Positions 41,580 through 49,724 of a stretch of 64,000 nt of DNA are shown piece after piece. Position numbers and translations under genes: made by a program. The notes beneath the pieces were generated by a model that worked only from the letters and a program-made list of their open reading frames with translations, ran no database searches and was not told the origin of the DNA. Position 1 is the stretch's first letter; every line of letters starts with the position of its first letter. This DNA is from Gammaproteobacteria bacterium Ga0077536. GTDB taxonomy: Bacteria; Pseudomonadota; Gammaproteobacteria; Ga0077536. Where the stretch lies: positions 1 through 64,000 of the forward strand of contig LNEL01000037.1 of assembly GCA_001464935.1 (NCBI GenBank), written 5' to 3'.

Positions 41580-41852
41580 ATGGCAGACAAGGTCTTCATC
41601 GCGCTCCAGAACAATGCCGATGCGCAGCCGATCATCCTGGCCATCGCGGCCGACAACCCGGAGGCGGTCGTCGTCGAGTCGCCCGGCATGGTCAAGATCG
41701 ATTGCCCGGGCCGGCTCGTGATTCGCCGCGCGTCGATCGAGGCGCAAATCGGGCGCGATTTCGATTTGCAGGAGCTTCATCTCAACCTGATTTCGCTCGG
41801 TGGCAACATCGACGAGGACGACGACGAGTTCGTCCTGTCCTGGCAGCGCTGA
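41580..41852 (+). CDS. dmpM: Phenol hydroxylase P2, regulatory/effector protein
   Basis: This 90-residue protein of the MmoB/DmpM family is cofactor-less and binds the hydroxylase to tune its reactivity. It begins MADKVFIALQNNADAQPI and contains VKIDCPGRLVIRR and the C-terminal DEDDDEFVLSWQR. Length matches the family. It lies 8 bp after dmpL. Confidence 0.95.
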   Translation: MADKVFIALQNNADAQPIILAIAADNPEAVVVESPGMVKIDCPGRLVIRRASIEAQIGRDFDLQELHLNLISLGGNIDEDDDEFVLSWQR

Positions 41853-41887
41853 GCGCGCGCCACCCCCGTTCAACGAGGATCAGCCAC

Positions 41888-43417
41888 ATGGCCAAAGGAA
41901 AGAAACTCGGACTGAAGGAGCGCTACGCGCTGATGACGCGCGGCCTCGACTGGGAAACCAGCTATCAGCCGATGGACGCGGTGTTTCCTTACGATCACTA
42001 CGAAGGCATCAAGATCAAGGACTGGGACGGTTGGGCCGATCCGTTCCGCCTGACGATGGATGCGTACTGGAAGTACCAGGCCGAGAAGGAGCGCAAGCTC
42101 TACGCGATCCTCGACGCTTTCCAGCAGAACAACGGCCAGCTGAACATTTCCGAGGCGCGCTACCTGAGTGCCGTCAAGCTCTGGCTGCAGGGCATCACGC
42201 CGCTCGAATACGCCGCGCATCGCGGCTTTGCGCATGCCGGGCGCGCGTTCCGCGGCGCGGGTGCCCGCATCGCGTGCCAGATGCAGTCGCTCGACGAACT
42301 GCGTCACGCGCAGACGCAGCTTCATGCGTTCAGCCACTACAACAAGTTCTTCCATGGCTTTCACGGCTTCGCGCACATGCGGGATCGCGCGTGGTACCTG
42401 TCGATCCCGAAGAGCTTCTTCGAAGACGCGATGACGGCCGGCCCGTTCGAGTTCGTGACCTCGATTTCCTTCGCCTTCGAGTACGTGCTGACGAACCTGC
42501 TGTTCATGCCCTTCGTGTCGGGCGCGGCGTACAACGGCGACATGGCGACGACCACCTTCGGCTTCTCCGCGCAGTCCGATGAGTCGCGCCACATGACGCT
42601 CGGCCTCGAAGTCGTCAAGTTCATGCTCCAGCAGCACGAGGACAACGTGCCGATCGTGCAGGCCTGGCTCGACAAGTGGTTCTGGCGCGGCTATCGCCTG
42701 CTGGGCCTCGTCGGCACGATGATGGACTACATGTTGCCGAAGAAGGTGATGTCCTGGCAGGAGGCCTGGGGCATCTACTGGGAAGAGAACGGCATCGCGC
42801 TGTTCCACGATCTGGCGCGCTACGGCATCCGGCTGCCGAAGCACCACGAAGTCGCGGCGAAGGAGAAGCACCGCCTGACCCACGAGATGTGGCTGACGCT
42901 CTACCAGTACGGCAACGCGCTGAGCCTGCACACCTGGATTCCGGACGATGCCGAACTCGACTGGATGAGCGAGAAGTACGGCGCGAGCTTCGATGAACGC
43001 TACCGCCCGCGTCTCGTTTATCTGCGCGAACGCGAGCAGCGCGGCGAACGCTATTTCAACAACCGGCTGCCGATGGTCTGCCAGGTGTGCCAGATTCCGG
43101 TGTTCTACACCGAGCCGGACGACCCGCTGGTCCAGTGCGTGCGCATCGTCGAAGCCGGCGGCACGAAGCATCACTGCTGCTCGGACGGCTGCGCGGACAT
43201 TTTCCGTCGCGAGCCGGAGAAATACGTGCAGGCGCTGTTGCCGCCGCAGCAGATCTACCGCGGCGAAGCCGGCGGGGCGCGCGACATCTGGGAGTATGCG
43301 GCGTGGCTGCACCTCGAGAAGGATGTCGACACCGGCGAGTATCGCGGCTCGCCCGACCAGCAGCACTGGGCGCAATGGCAGCAGGCCCACAAGGCCACAC
43401 CGGCGGATGCGGCCTGA
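41888..43417 (+). CDS. dmpN: Phenol hydroxylase P3, alpha (di-iron) subunit
   Basis: This 509-residue catalytic subunit hydroxylates phenol to catechol. Both di-iron ExxH-type motifs are present, in SLDELRHAQTQ and SDESRHMTLG. The surrounding RGFAHAGRAFRGAGAR and FGFSAQ segments are conserved. A C-terminal YHS-like zinc region has CQVCQIPVF and HHCCSDGC. The ATG at 41888 follows a GAGGA site; a longer in-frame start was rejected because it overlaps dmpM. It belongs to the phenol hydroxylase branch of the bacterial multicomponent monooxygenases. Confidence 0.96.
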   Translation: MAKGKKLGLKERYALMTRGLDWETSYQPMDAVFPYDHYEGIKIKDWDGWADPFRLTMDAYWKYQAEKERKLYAILDAFQQNNGQLNISEARYLSAVKLWLQGITPLEYAAHRGFAHAGRAFRGAGARIACQMQSLDELRHAQTQLHAFSHYNKFFHGFHGFAHMRDRAWYLSIPKSFFEDAMTAGPFEFVTSISFAFEYVLTNLLFMPFVSGAAYNGDMATTTFGFSAQSDESRHMTLGLEVVKFMLQQHEDNVPIVQAWLDKWFWRGYRLLGLVGTMMDYMLPKKVMSWQEAWGIYWEENGIALFHDLARYGIRLPKHHEVAAKEKHRLTHEMWLTLYQYGNALSLHTWIPDDAELDWMSEKYGASFDERYRPRLVYLREREQRGERYFNNRLPMVCQVCQIPVFYTEPDDPLVQCVRIVEAGGTKHHCCSDGCADIFRREPEKYVQALLPPQQIYRGEAGGARDIWEYAAWLHLEKDVDTGEYRGSPDQQHWAQWQQAHKATPADAA

Positions 43418-43429
43418 GGGATTCTGGCG

Positions 43430-43792
43430 ATGAGCGTGAAGCACCTGGGCGAGGCCTACGAGTATCCGTCCGAGAACCGCATCGAGCGCTACGGCGGCGA
43501 CATCAACTTCTACGTGCGCTGGGAGCAGCACCTGATGTTCGCCTGTCCCGCGGCCTATCGCGCGCCGGTCGCGATGCCGTTCGGAGACTTCGCCGAACAG
43601 ATGCTGCGACCGGACTATGCGGCGCATCCGGACACCGCGCGGCTCGACTTCGCGCGCTGCGTCTGGAAGCTCGACAAGGCCCCGTGGCAGCCGGATCTCG
43701 GCAAATCGATCGCCGACAACGGCATCGGTCACATGAGCTACATCGAGTTCAGCGCGCCGGGTCTCGATGGTCTCGACGGCAAGGGTTACTGA
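43430..43792 (+). CDS. dmpO: Phenol hydroxylase P4, gamma subunit
   Basis: This 120-residue small subunit of the hydroxylase reads MSVKHLGEAYEYPSENRIER and contains GGDINFYVRWEQHLMFACP. These match the DmpO family closely. It binds the alpha-beta core and completes the hexamer. It lies 12 bp after dmpN. Confidence 0.95.
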   Translation: MSVKHLGEAYEYPSENRIERYGGDINFYVRWEQHLMFACPAAYRAPVAMPFGDFAEQMLRPDYAAHPDTARLDFARCVWKLDKAPWQPDLGKSIADNGIGHMSYIEFSAPGLDGLDGKGY

Positions 43793-43805
43793 GCGCGAGG
43801 CACCG

Positions 43806-44870
43806 GTGAGCTATCGCCTGACCATCGAGCCACTGGGCGAAACACTCGACGTCGAAGACGGGCAGAGCATTCTCGACTGCGCGCTGCGCGCCGGGATCTG
43901 GCTGCCGTATGCGTGCAATCACGGGCTCTGCGGCACCTGCAAGATCGAGATCGTCGACGGTGAGGTCGCGCACCACCATGCGTCGTCGTTCGCGCTGATG
44001 GATCTCGAGCGCGAGGAGGGCAAGGCACTCGCGTGCTGCGCGACGCTGCTGTCCGATGTGACGATCGAAGCGGAACTCGACGAAGAGCCCGACGCCGCGC
44101 GCCTGCCCGTCGGCGATTATCGCGGCCGCGTGACGCGCATCGCCGATCTCACGCCGACGATCAAAGGGATCTGGCTCGCGCTCGACGGCGACGGCCTGGC
44201 GTTTCAGGCCGGGCAGTACGTCAATCTGCAGCTCCCGGGCCTGGACGCCCCGCGCGCCTTCTCGATCGCGAGCGCACCGGCGAGCCGCCACGAGATCGAA
44301 CTGAACGTGCGCCGGGTCGACGGTGGCGCCGGCACGGCCTGGCTGCACGACACGCTCCGCGTGGGCACCGAACTGGTGTTCACCGCGCCGCTCGGCCGCT
44401 TCTTCGTGCGGCGATCCGCGCCCGGACCGCTGCTGTTCCTGGCCGGCGGCTCGGGGCTGTCGAGCCCGAAATCGATGATTCTCGACCTGCTGGCGGCAGG
44501 CGACACGCGCGCGATCACCCTGGTGCACGGCGCGCGCACCCGCGCCGAGTTGTATGACGTGGCGCTCTTCACCGAACTGGCCGGGCGCCACGCGAACTTC
44601 CGCTACGTGCCGGCGCTGTCGGACGCGGCCGACGACGCGGCGTGGGCGGGCGCGCGTGGCTACGTGCACGAAGTGGCAGGCCAGCTGTACGACGGCCGCT
44701 TCGAGGGCCTGAACGCGTATCTGTGCGGCCCGCCGGCGATGATCGACGCCTGCCTCACCACCCTGATGCGGGGCCGCCTGTTCGAGGAGCACATTTTCAC
44801 CGAGCAGTTCTTCACCGCCGCCGATGCGGCAGCCCCGGCGCGCCGCAGCGCCTTGTTCAGGAAGTTCTGA
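43806..44870 (+). CDS. dmpP: Phenol hydroxylase P5, FAD/2Fe-2S reductase
   Basis: This 354-residue NADH reductase passes electrons to DmpN. The N-terminal plant-type ferredoxin domain has Cys37, Cys42 and Cys45 (CNHGLCGTC) with a fourth Cys in ALACC. FAD-binding RAFSIASAP, and NAD-binding FLAGGSGLSSPKSMI and YLCGPPAMIDAC follow. The start is GTG at 43806 (reading VSYRLTIEPLGETL). An ATG downstream would remove the first ferredoxin strand. Confidence 0.95.
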   Translation: MSYRLTIEPLGETLDVEDGQSILDCALRAGIWLPYACNHGLCGTCKIEIVDGEVAHHHASSFALMDLEREEGKALACCATLLSDVTIEAELDEEPDAARLPVGDYRGRVTRIADLTPTIKGIWLALDGDGLAFQAGQYVNLQLPGLDAPRAFSIASAPASRHEIELNVRRVDGGAGTAWLHDTLRVGTELVFTAPLGRFFVRRSAPGPLLFLAGGSGLSSPKSMILDLLAAGDTRAITLVHGARTRAELYDVALFTELAGRHANFRYVPALSDAADDAAWAGARGYVHEVAGQLYDGRFEGLNAYLCGPPAMIDACLTTLMRGRLFEEHIFTEQFFTAADAAAPARRSALFRKF

Positions 44871-44921
44871 TGCTGCCGGCCGCGCGCTCTGTCGAATCGC
44901 GCGCGCAGGCGGGCTGATCCG

Positions 44922-45257
44922 ATGCCGCGCCACCGAGTGTTCATCGAAGACACGCAGGAAAGCTTCGCCTGCGACGAGGCGCAGTCCGTGCTCCTCGGCA
45001 TGGAGGCGCTGGGGCGCAAGGGCATCCCGGTGGGCTGTCGCAACGGCGGCTGCGGCGTGTGCAAGGTGGAAGTCACCAGCGGGCAGTACGTGACGCGCGT
45101 GATGAGCCGCGCGCACGTGAGCGCGGAAGAGGAAGCCTCCGGCCGCGCGCTCGCGTGCCGAATCAGGCCGACGACGGATTTGAGGCTGCGCGTGCTGGGC
45201 TCGATGCGCGCGACGGTCTGCGGCGACACCAGGGCGTCGGCGACCGACGCACCCTGA
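44922..45257 (+). CDS. dmpQ: XylT/DmpQ-like 2Fe-2S ferredoxin
   Basis: This 111-residue plant-type ferredoxin has GCRNGGCGVCKVE (three cluster Cys) and the fourth in ALACRI. In meta-cleavage operons this ferredoxin (XylT, DmpQ, NahT) reactivates catechol 2,3-dioxygenase by re-reducing its iron after inactivation. It lies immediately upstream of that gene, as expected. A C-terminal tail of about 15 residues beyond the domain is unremarkable. Confidence 0.92.
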   Translation: MPRHRVFIEDTQESFACDEAQSVLLGMEALGRKGIPVGCRNGGCGVCKVEVTSGQYVTRVMSRAHVSAEEEASGRALACRIRPTTDLRLRVLGSMRATVCGDTRASATDAP

Positions 45258-45278
45258 CAACGAAACGAAGGAGACGAC

Positions 45279-46205
45279 ATGGCGATCAATGGAGTTCTGC
45301 GGCCCGGCCACGCGGTGCTGCGCGCGCTCGATCTCGACGAATCCGTGCACTTCTACACTGAAGTGCTCGGTCTCCAGGAGACGGGCCGTGACAAGTCGGG
45401 CCGCGTCTACCTCAAGGCCTGGGACGAGCGCGATCACAACAGCGTCGTACTGCGCCAGGCCGATCGCGCCGGGCTCGACTGTTTCGGCTTCAAGGTCCTG
45501 AACGACGCCACGCTGAACACGCTCGAAGGACGGCTGCGCGAGTATGGCGTCAGCACCGAGCGCGTGCCGGCCGGCGACATGCTCGAGACCGGCGAGCGCG
45601 TGCGCTTCCAGATCCCGACTGGTCACCTGATCGAGTTGTATGCGCAGAAGACCTCGGTCGGCAACGGGCTCGGCGATCTGAACCCGGAAGCGTGGGCCCC
45701 AAACCAGAAAGGCATTTCGCCGCTGCGCATGGATCACGCGCTGATTTACGGCGGCGACATCGACGGCAATCGCCGGCTGTTCGAGGACGTCCTCGAGTTC
45801 ACACTGGTCGAACGCGTGAAGCTCGAGGACGGGACCACCGATCTCGCGACCTGGCTGACCTGCTCGAACAAGGCGCACGACATCGCGATGGTGCGTCACC
45901 ACGAGGACGCCAAACTGCATCACGTGTCGTTCATGCTCGAAACCTGGGAGTCGGTGCTGCGCGCGGCGGACATCATGAGCATGAACCGCGTGTCGATCGA
46001 CATGGGGCCGACCCGCCACGGCATCACGCGCGGCACGACGATTTACTTCTTCGACCCGTCCGGCAACCGGCTCGAAACCTTCAGCGGCGGCTACCAGTGG
46101 TATCCCGACCAGAACCCGATCACCTGGACGTGGGACGAAGTGGGGCGCGCGATCTACTACCACGATCGCAAGCTGAACCCGGCCTTCCTGAGCGTCGTGA
46201 CCTGA
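45279..46205 (+). CDS. dmpB: Catechol 2,3-dioxygenase
   Basis: This 308-residue extradiol dioxygenase cleaves catechol to 2-hydroxymuconic semialdehyde. Fe(II) ligands are His153 (MDHALIYG), His214 or 215 (KLHHVSF) and Glu266 (GNRLETFSGGY). Length and ligand spacing match the XylE/DmpB group. It starts with an AAGGAG site 9 bp upstream and lies 21 bp after dmpQ. Confidence 0.96.
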   Translation: MAINGVLRPGHAVLRALDLDESVHFYTEVLGLQETGRDKSGRVYLKAWDERDHNSVVLRQADRAGLDCFGFKVLNDATLNTLEGRLREYGVSTERVPAGDMLETGERVRFQIPTGHLIELYAQKTSVGNGLGDLNPEAWAPNQKGISPLRMDHALIYGGDIDGNRRLFEDVLEFTLVERVKLEDGTTDLATWLTCSNKAHDIAMVRHHEDAKLHHVSFMLETWESVLRAADIMSMNRVSIDMGPTRHGITRGTTIYFFDPSGNRLETFSGGYQWYPDQNPITWTWDEVGRAIYYHDRKLNPAFLSVVT

Positions 46206-46215
46206 GCCTGCTGCG

Positions 46216-47670
46216 ATGAAACAGTTCATGAATTTCATCAACGGCGAGTTCGTCGCCAGCGGCAAGACCTTCGAGAACCGCGCGCCGACCGACAACTCGC
46301 TGATTGGGCTCGTGCACGAAGCGGGGGCCGCCGAGGTGGACGCGGCGGTGAAAGCCGCGCGCGCGGCGCTGCGCGGCGACTGGGGTCGCATGAGTGCGGC
46401 GAAGCGCACCGAGATGCTGCATGCGGTCGCCGACGGCATCAACCGCCGCTTCGATGACTTCCTGCAGGCGGAGATGGCCGACACCGGCAAACCGCTCTCG
46501 CTGGCCTCGCACATCGACATCCCGCGCGGCGCGGCGAACTTCAAGGTGTTCGCCGATCTCGTCCACAACGTGCCGACCGAAAGCTTCCGCATGACGACCC
46601 CGGACGGTGGCACCGCCGTCAGCTATGGCGTGCGTTCGCCGCTGGGCGTCATTGCGGTCGTGTGTCCATGGAACCTGCCGTTGCTGCTGATGACCTGGAA
46701 GGTCGGGCCGGCGCTCGCCTGCGGCAACACGGTGGTGGTGAAGCCGTCGGAGGAGACCCCGGCCACCGCGACGCTGCTCGGCGAAGTGATGAAGGCCGTC
46801 GGCGTCCCGGACGGCGTGTACAACGTCGTGCACGGATTCGGGCCGGATTCCGCCGGCGAGTACCTGACGCGGCATCCGGGCGTCAGCGGCATCACGTTCA
46901 CCGGTGAAACACGCACCGGCGAAGTCATCATGACGGCGGCTGCGCGGGGCGTGCGGCCCGTCAGCTTCGAACTCGGCGGCAAGAACGCGGGCATCGTGTT
47001 CGCCGACGCCAACTTCGAACAGGCCGTTGCCGGCATCGCGCGCAGCAGCTTCGAGAATTGCGGCCAGGTGTGTCTCGGCACCGAGCGCGTCTACGTGCAG
47101 CGACCCATTTTCGAGCGTTTCGTGCAGGCGCTGAAAGCGCGCGCCGAGGCGCTGGTGATCGGGCCGTCGACACAACCCGGTGTCGGGCTCGGGCCGTTGA
47201 TTTCCGCCGAGCACCAACGCAAGGTGCTGTCCTACTATGAGCGCGCGCGCGCCGAGGGCGCGACGGTGGTGACCGGCGGCGGCGTGCCCGAGATGCCGGC
47301 GGCGCTGGCGGCGGGGCACTGGGTGCAGCCGACAATCTGGACCGGCCTGCCGGAAACAGCCGCAGTCGTGCGCGAGGAAGTATTCGGGCCGTGCTGCCAT
47401 GTCGCGCCGTTCGACACGGTCGACGAAGTCATCGCGCTCGCCAACGACACCGATTACGGCCTGTGCACGACGGTATGGACGCAGGACGTGTCGGTTGCCA
47501 ACCGCTGCGGCCAGGAGATCGACGTGGGCCTGTGCTGGATCAACAGCTGGTTCCTGCGCGATCTGCGCACGGCGTTTGGCGGCGCTAAGGCGTCCGGCAT
47601 CGGCCGCGAGGGGGGCGTGCATTCGCTGGAGTTCTACAGCGAACTTCGCAACGTGATGGTCAAATTATGA
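46216..47670 (+). CDS. dmpC: 2-hydroxymuconic semialdehyde dehydrogenase
   Basis: This 484-residue aldehyde dehydrogenase oxidises the ring-cleavage product with NAD+ to 2-hydroxymuconate (4-oxalocrotonate, enol form). The Rossmann region has CPWNLPLLLMTWKVGPAL. The general base Glu is in SFELGGKNAG and the catalytic Cys in FENCGQVCLG. It begins MKQFMNFINGEFV, as in DmpC/XylG. No dmpD hydrolase follows, so the operon encodes only the oxalocrotonate branch. Confidence 0.95.
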   Translation: MKQFMNFINGEFVASGKTFENRAPTDNSLIGLVHEAGAAEVDAAVKAARAALRGDWGRMSAAKRTEMLHAVADGINRRFDDFLQAEMADTGKPLSLASHIDIPRGAANFKVFADLVHNVPTESFRMTTPDGGTAVSYGVRSPLGVIAVVCPWNLPLLLMTWKVGPALACGNTVVVKPSEETPATATLLGEVMKAVGVPDGVYNVVHGFGPDSAGEYLTRHPGVSGITFTGETRTGEVIMTAAARGVRPVSFELGGKNAGIVFADANFEQAVAGIARSSFENCGQVCLGTERVYVQRPIFERFVQALKARAEALVIGPSTQPGVGLGPLISAEHQRKVLSYYERARAEGATVVTGGGVPEMPAALAAGHWVQPTIWTGLPETAAVVREEVFGPCCHVAPFDTVDEVIALANDTDYGLCTTVWTQDVSVANRCGQEIDVGLCWINSWFLRDLRTAFGGAKASGIGREGGVHSLEFYSELRNVMVKL

Positions 47671-47680
47671 GGGCACTGGG

Positions 47681-48463
47681 TTGAACGCCGGAAAAATCAC
47701 GCACTACGGCGACGAACTGCACGCGGCCCTCGCCGCGCGCCGGACCGTTGAACCGCTGACGGATCGCGAGCCGGACATCACGATCGACGACGCCTATCGC
47801 ATCCAGCTGCGGATGATCCAGCATCGGCTGGACGCCGGAGAGACCGTCATCGGCAAGAAGATCGGGGTGACCAGCAAGATCGTGATGGACATGCTGAACG
47901 TGGACCAGCCGGACTTCGGCCATCTGCTGTCGGGCATGGTGATGCCGGAGGGCGAGGCGATCGCGATGTCGACGCTGATCGCGCCGAAGGCCGAAGCCGA
48001 AGTCGCCTTCATGCTGAAGCGCGATCTGAACGGCCCCGGCGTGACGGCGGCCGATGTGCTGCGCGCGACGGAGTTCGTGCTGCCGTGCTTCGAAATCGTC
48101 GACTCCCGCATTCACGACTGGCGGATCAGGATCCAGGACACGATCGCCGACAACGCGTCGTGCGGCGTGCTGGTACTTGGCGGTGTCTGTCGCAGCCCGC
48201 GTGATCTCGATCTAGCGCTGGCCGGGATGGTGCTCGAGAAGAACGGCGAAGTGATCAGCACCTCGGCCGGCGCCTCGGTGCAGGGTTCGCCGGTCAACGC
48301 CGTGGTGTGGCTTGCGAATACGTTGGGCCGCCTCGGCATTCCGTTGAAGGCTGGCGAGGTGATCCTGTCGGGCTCGCAGTCGCCGCTCGTGCCGGTCGTC
48401 GCCGGCGACTACCTGCGGTGCAGCGTGGGCGGCCTCGGCAGCACCAGCGTGCGCTTCTCCTGA
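47681..48463 (+). CDS. dmpE: 2-oxopent-4-enoate hydratase
   Basis: This 260-residue enzyme of the FAH-like hydratase/decarboxylase group adds water to 2-hydroxypenta-2,4-dienoate, giving 4-hydroxy-2-oxovalerate. Motifs include GKKIGVTSKIVMDMLN, PKAEAEVAFML (metal-ligand Glu residues) and IVDSRIHDWRIRIQDTIADN. The start is TTG at 47681 with GAGGG about 9 bp upstream; no ATG or GTG lies in a better position. It lies 10 bp after dmpC and is a paralogue of the next gene product. Confidence 0.93.
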   Translation: MNAGKITHYGDELHAALAARRTVEPLTDREPDITIDDAYRIQLRMIQHRLDAGETVIGKKIGVTSKIVMDMLNVDQPDFGHLLSGMVMPEGEAIAMSTLIAPKAEAEVAFMLKRDLNGPGVTAADVLRATEFVLPCFEIVDSRIHDWRIRIQDTIADNASCGVLVLGGVCRSPRDLDLALAGMVLEKNGEVISTSAGASVQGSPVNAVVWLANTLGRLGIPLKAGEVILSGSQSPLVPVVAGDYLRCSVGGLGSTSVRFS

Positions 48464-48487
48464 TCCCGACAGTATTCAAGGGTCACC

Positions 48488-49276
48488 ATGACACTCGACG
48501 ACGACACGATTGCCGGCCTCGCCGCGCATCTCGAGGCCGCGGAACTGAACGTCCGCGACGTCACCAAGATCACCGACGATCACCCGGGCATGGACTGGGA
48601 GGACGCCTATGCCATCCAGGACGCGCTGCGTCGTCGCCGGGAGGCGCGCGGCCATCCGGTCGTGGGCTACAAGGCCGGGCTGACGTCGTTTGCGAAAATG
48701 AAGCAGATGGGCGTCGCGACCCCGGTCTTCGGCTTCGTCGCCGCCGACATGAGCTGTCAGGACGGTGGCGAGATTCGGGTCGCTGGACTTATCCACCCGA
48801 AGGTCGAAGCCGAAATCTGCGTGGTGACGAAGACCACGCTCAGCGGGCCGACCTGCCACCTCGGGCAAGTGCTCGCAGCAGTCGACTTCGTGCTGCCGGC
48901 GCTCGAAGTGATCGACAGCCGCTATCGTGATTTCAAGTTCGATTTGAAGAGCGTGGTCGCGGACAACACCTCGGCGTCGCGCTTCGTCGCCGGCACCTGT
49001 TCACGCGATCTCCAGGCGCTCGATCTGCGCACGCTCGGCGTGGTGCTCGAAAAGAATGGCAGGATACTCGCGATGGCGGCGGGCGCCGCCGTGCTGGGGC
49101 ACCCGCTGAACGCCGTCAGCATGCTGGTCGCGCATCTGCACGCGCGCGGGCGCGTGCTGCCGGCCGGGAGCTTCGTGATGACGGGCGGCGTGACCGAAGC
49201 GATCGCCGTCGAACCCGGCGATCACGTCGTGGCGCGCTATCAGGACCTGGGCTCGGTTTCCATCCGCTTCACCTGA
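48488..49276 (+). CDS. dmpH: 4-oxalocrotonate decarboxylase
   Basis: This 262-residue paralogue of DmpE decarboxylates 4-oxalocrotonate (2-oxohex-3-enedioate) and forms a complex with the hydratase. It begins MTLDDDTIAGLAAHLEAAEL and contains VGYKAGLTSFAKMKQMG, HPKVEAEICVV and VIDSRYRDFKFDLKSVVADN, which separate it from DmpE. It is the last gene of the operon; the tautomerase (dmpI), aldolase (dmpG) and aldehyde dehydrogenase (dmpF) genes do not follow. Confidence 0.93.
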   Translation: MTLDDDTIAGLAAHLEAAELNVRDVTKITDDHPGMDWEDAYAIQDALRRRREARGHPVVGYKAGLTSFAKMKQMGVATPVFGFVAADMSCQDGGEIRVAGLIHPKVEAEICVVTKTTLSGPTCHLGQVLAAVDFVLPALEVIDSRYRDFKFDLKSVVADNTSASRFVAGTCSRDLQALDLRTLGVVLEKNGRILAMAAGAAVLGHPLNAVSMLVAHLHARGRVLPAGSFVMTGGVTEAIAVEPGDHVVARYQDLGSVSIRFT

Positions 49277-49409
49277 GCGCGAAGCGCGGCCATGCACCCG
49301 GGTGCAAGCCCCGGTCCATGGCGTAGGGTGGGCAGACGCAGGAAGCCCAACATCGGTCTCTGCATGACTACCCGATCACGCCGGCTGGTGACGCTGCGAG
49401 GGTGAATGC

Positions 49410-49607
49410 GTTGGGCTTCCTGCGTCAGCCCATCGGCCATGAGGGACCCGCCTCACTCGGCCTCATGAAAGCTCGGGGTAGCCCGGGTGCAACGCAGTGG
49501 AACCCGGGATTTTCGGCGTCTGACAGGCTGCTCCCGGGTTCCGCGCTGCGCGCTCCACCCGGGCCACTCGAGGGCGCCGGATAGGTACTTTCACAGCAAC
49601 CTGCGAC
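49410..49607 (+). repeat. Composite REP-type repeat, copy 4
   Basis: A GTTGGGCT...AGCCCA hairpin lies at 49410-49432. The linker CCTCATGAAAGCTCGGG follows, then the CCCGGG palindromic block at 49478-49567 and the end motif TTTCACAGCAACCTGCGA. A degenerate inverse copy of the hairpin lies at about 49328-49351. The element sits between the convergent dmpH and hybrid kinase genes. The rest of the gap 49277-49724 holds no gene. Confidence 0.87.
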
Positions 49608-49724
49608 CGGAACAGGATCGTGATTGGCCATCCAGAGGCTGTCCCGCCATGGAACAACCTCAGGCGCGCCACCCGGCTGCCGCCAGGGTCGGTTGACGAA
49701 GCCCGTTTACCGCACGGCCGCCCG

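Noticed and set aside
41870..43732. A 620-codon minus-strand frame
   Set aside because: It is antisense to dmpN and dmpO; no protein-like motifs.
43749..46613. A 954-codon open frame on the minus strand
   Set aside because: It lies entirely antisense to the dmpP-dmpQ-dmpB genes, whose motifs are unambiguous. Long antisense frames are expected in DNA of this GC content.
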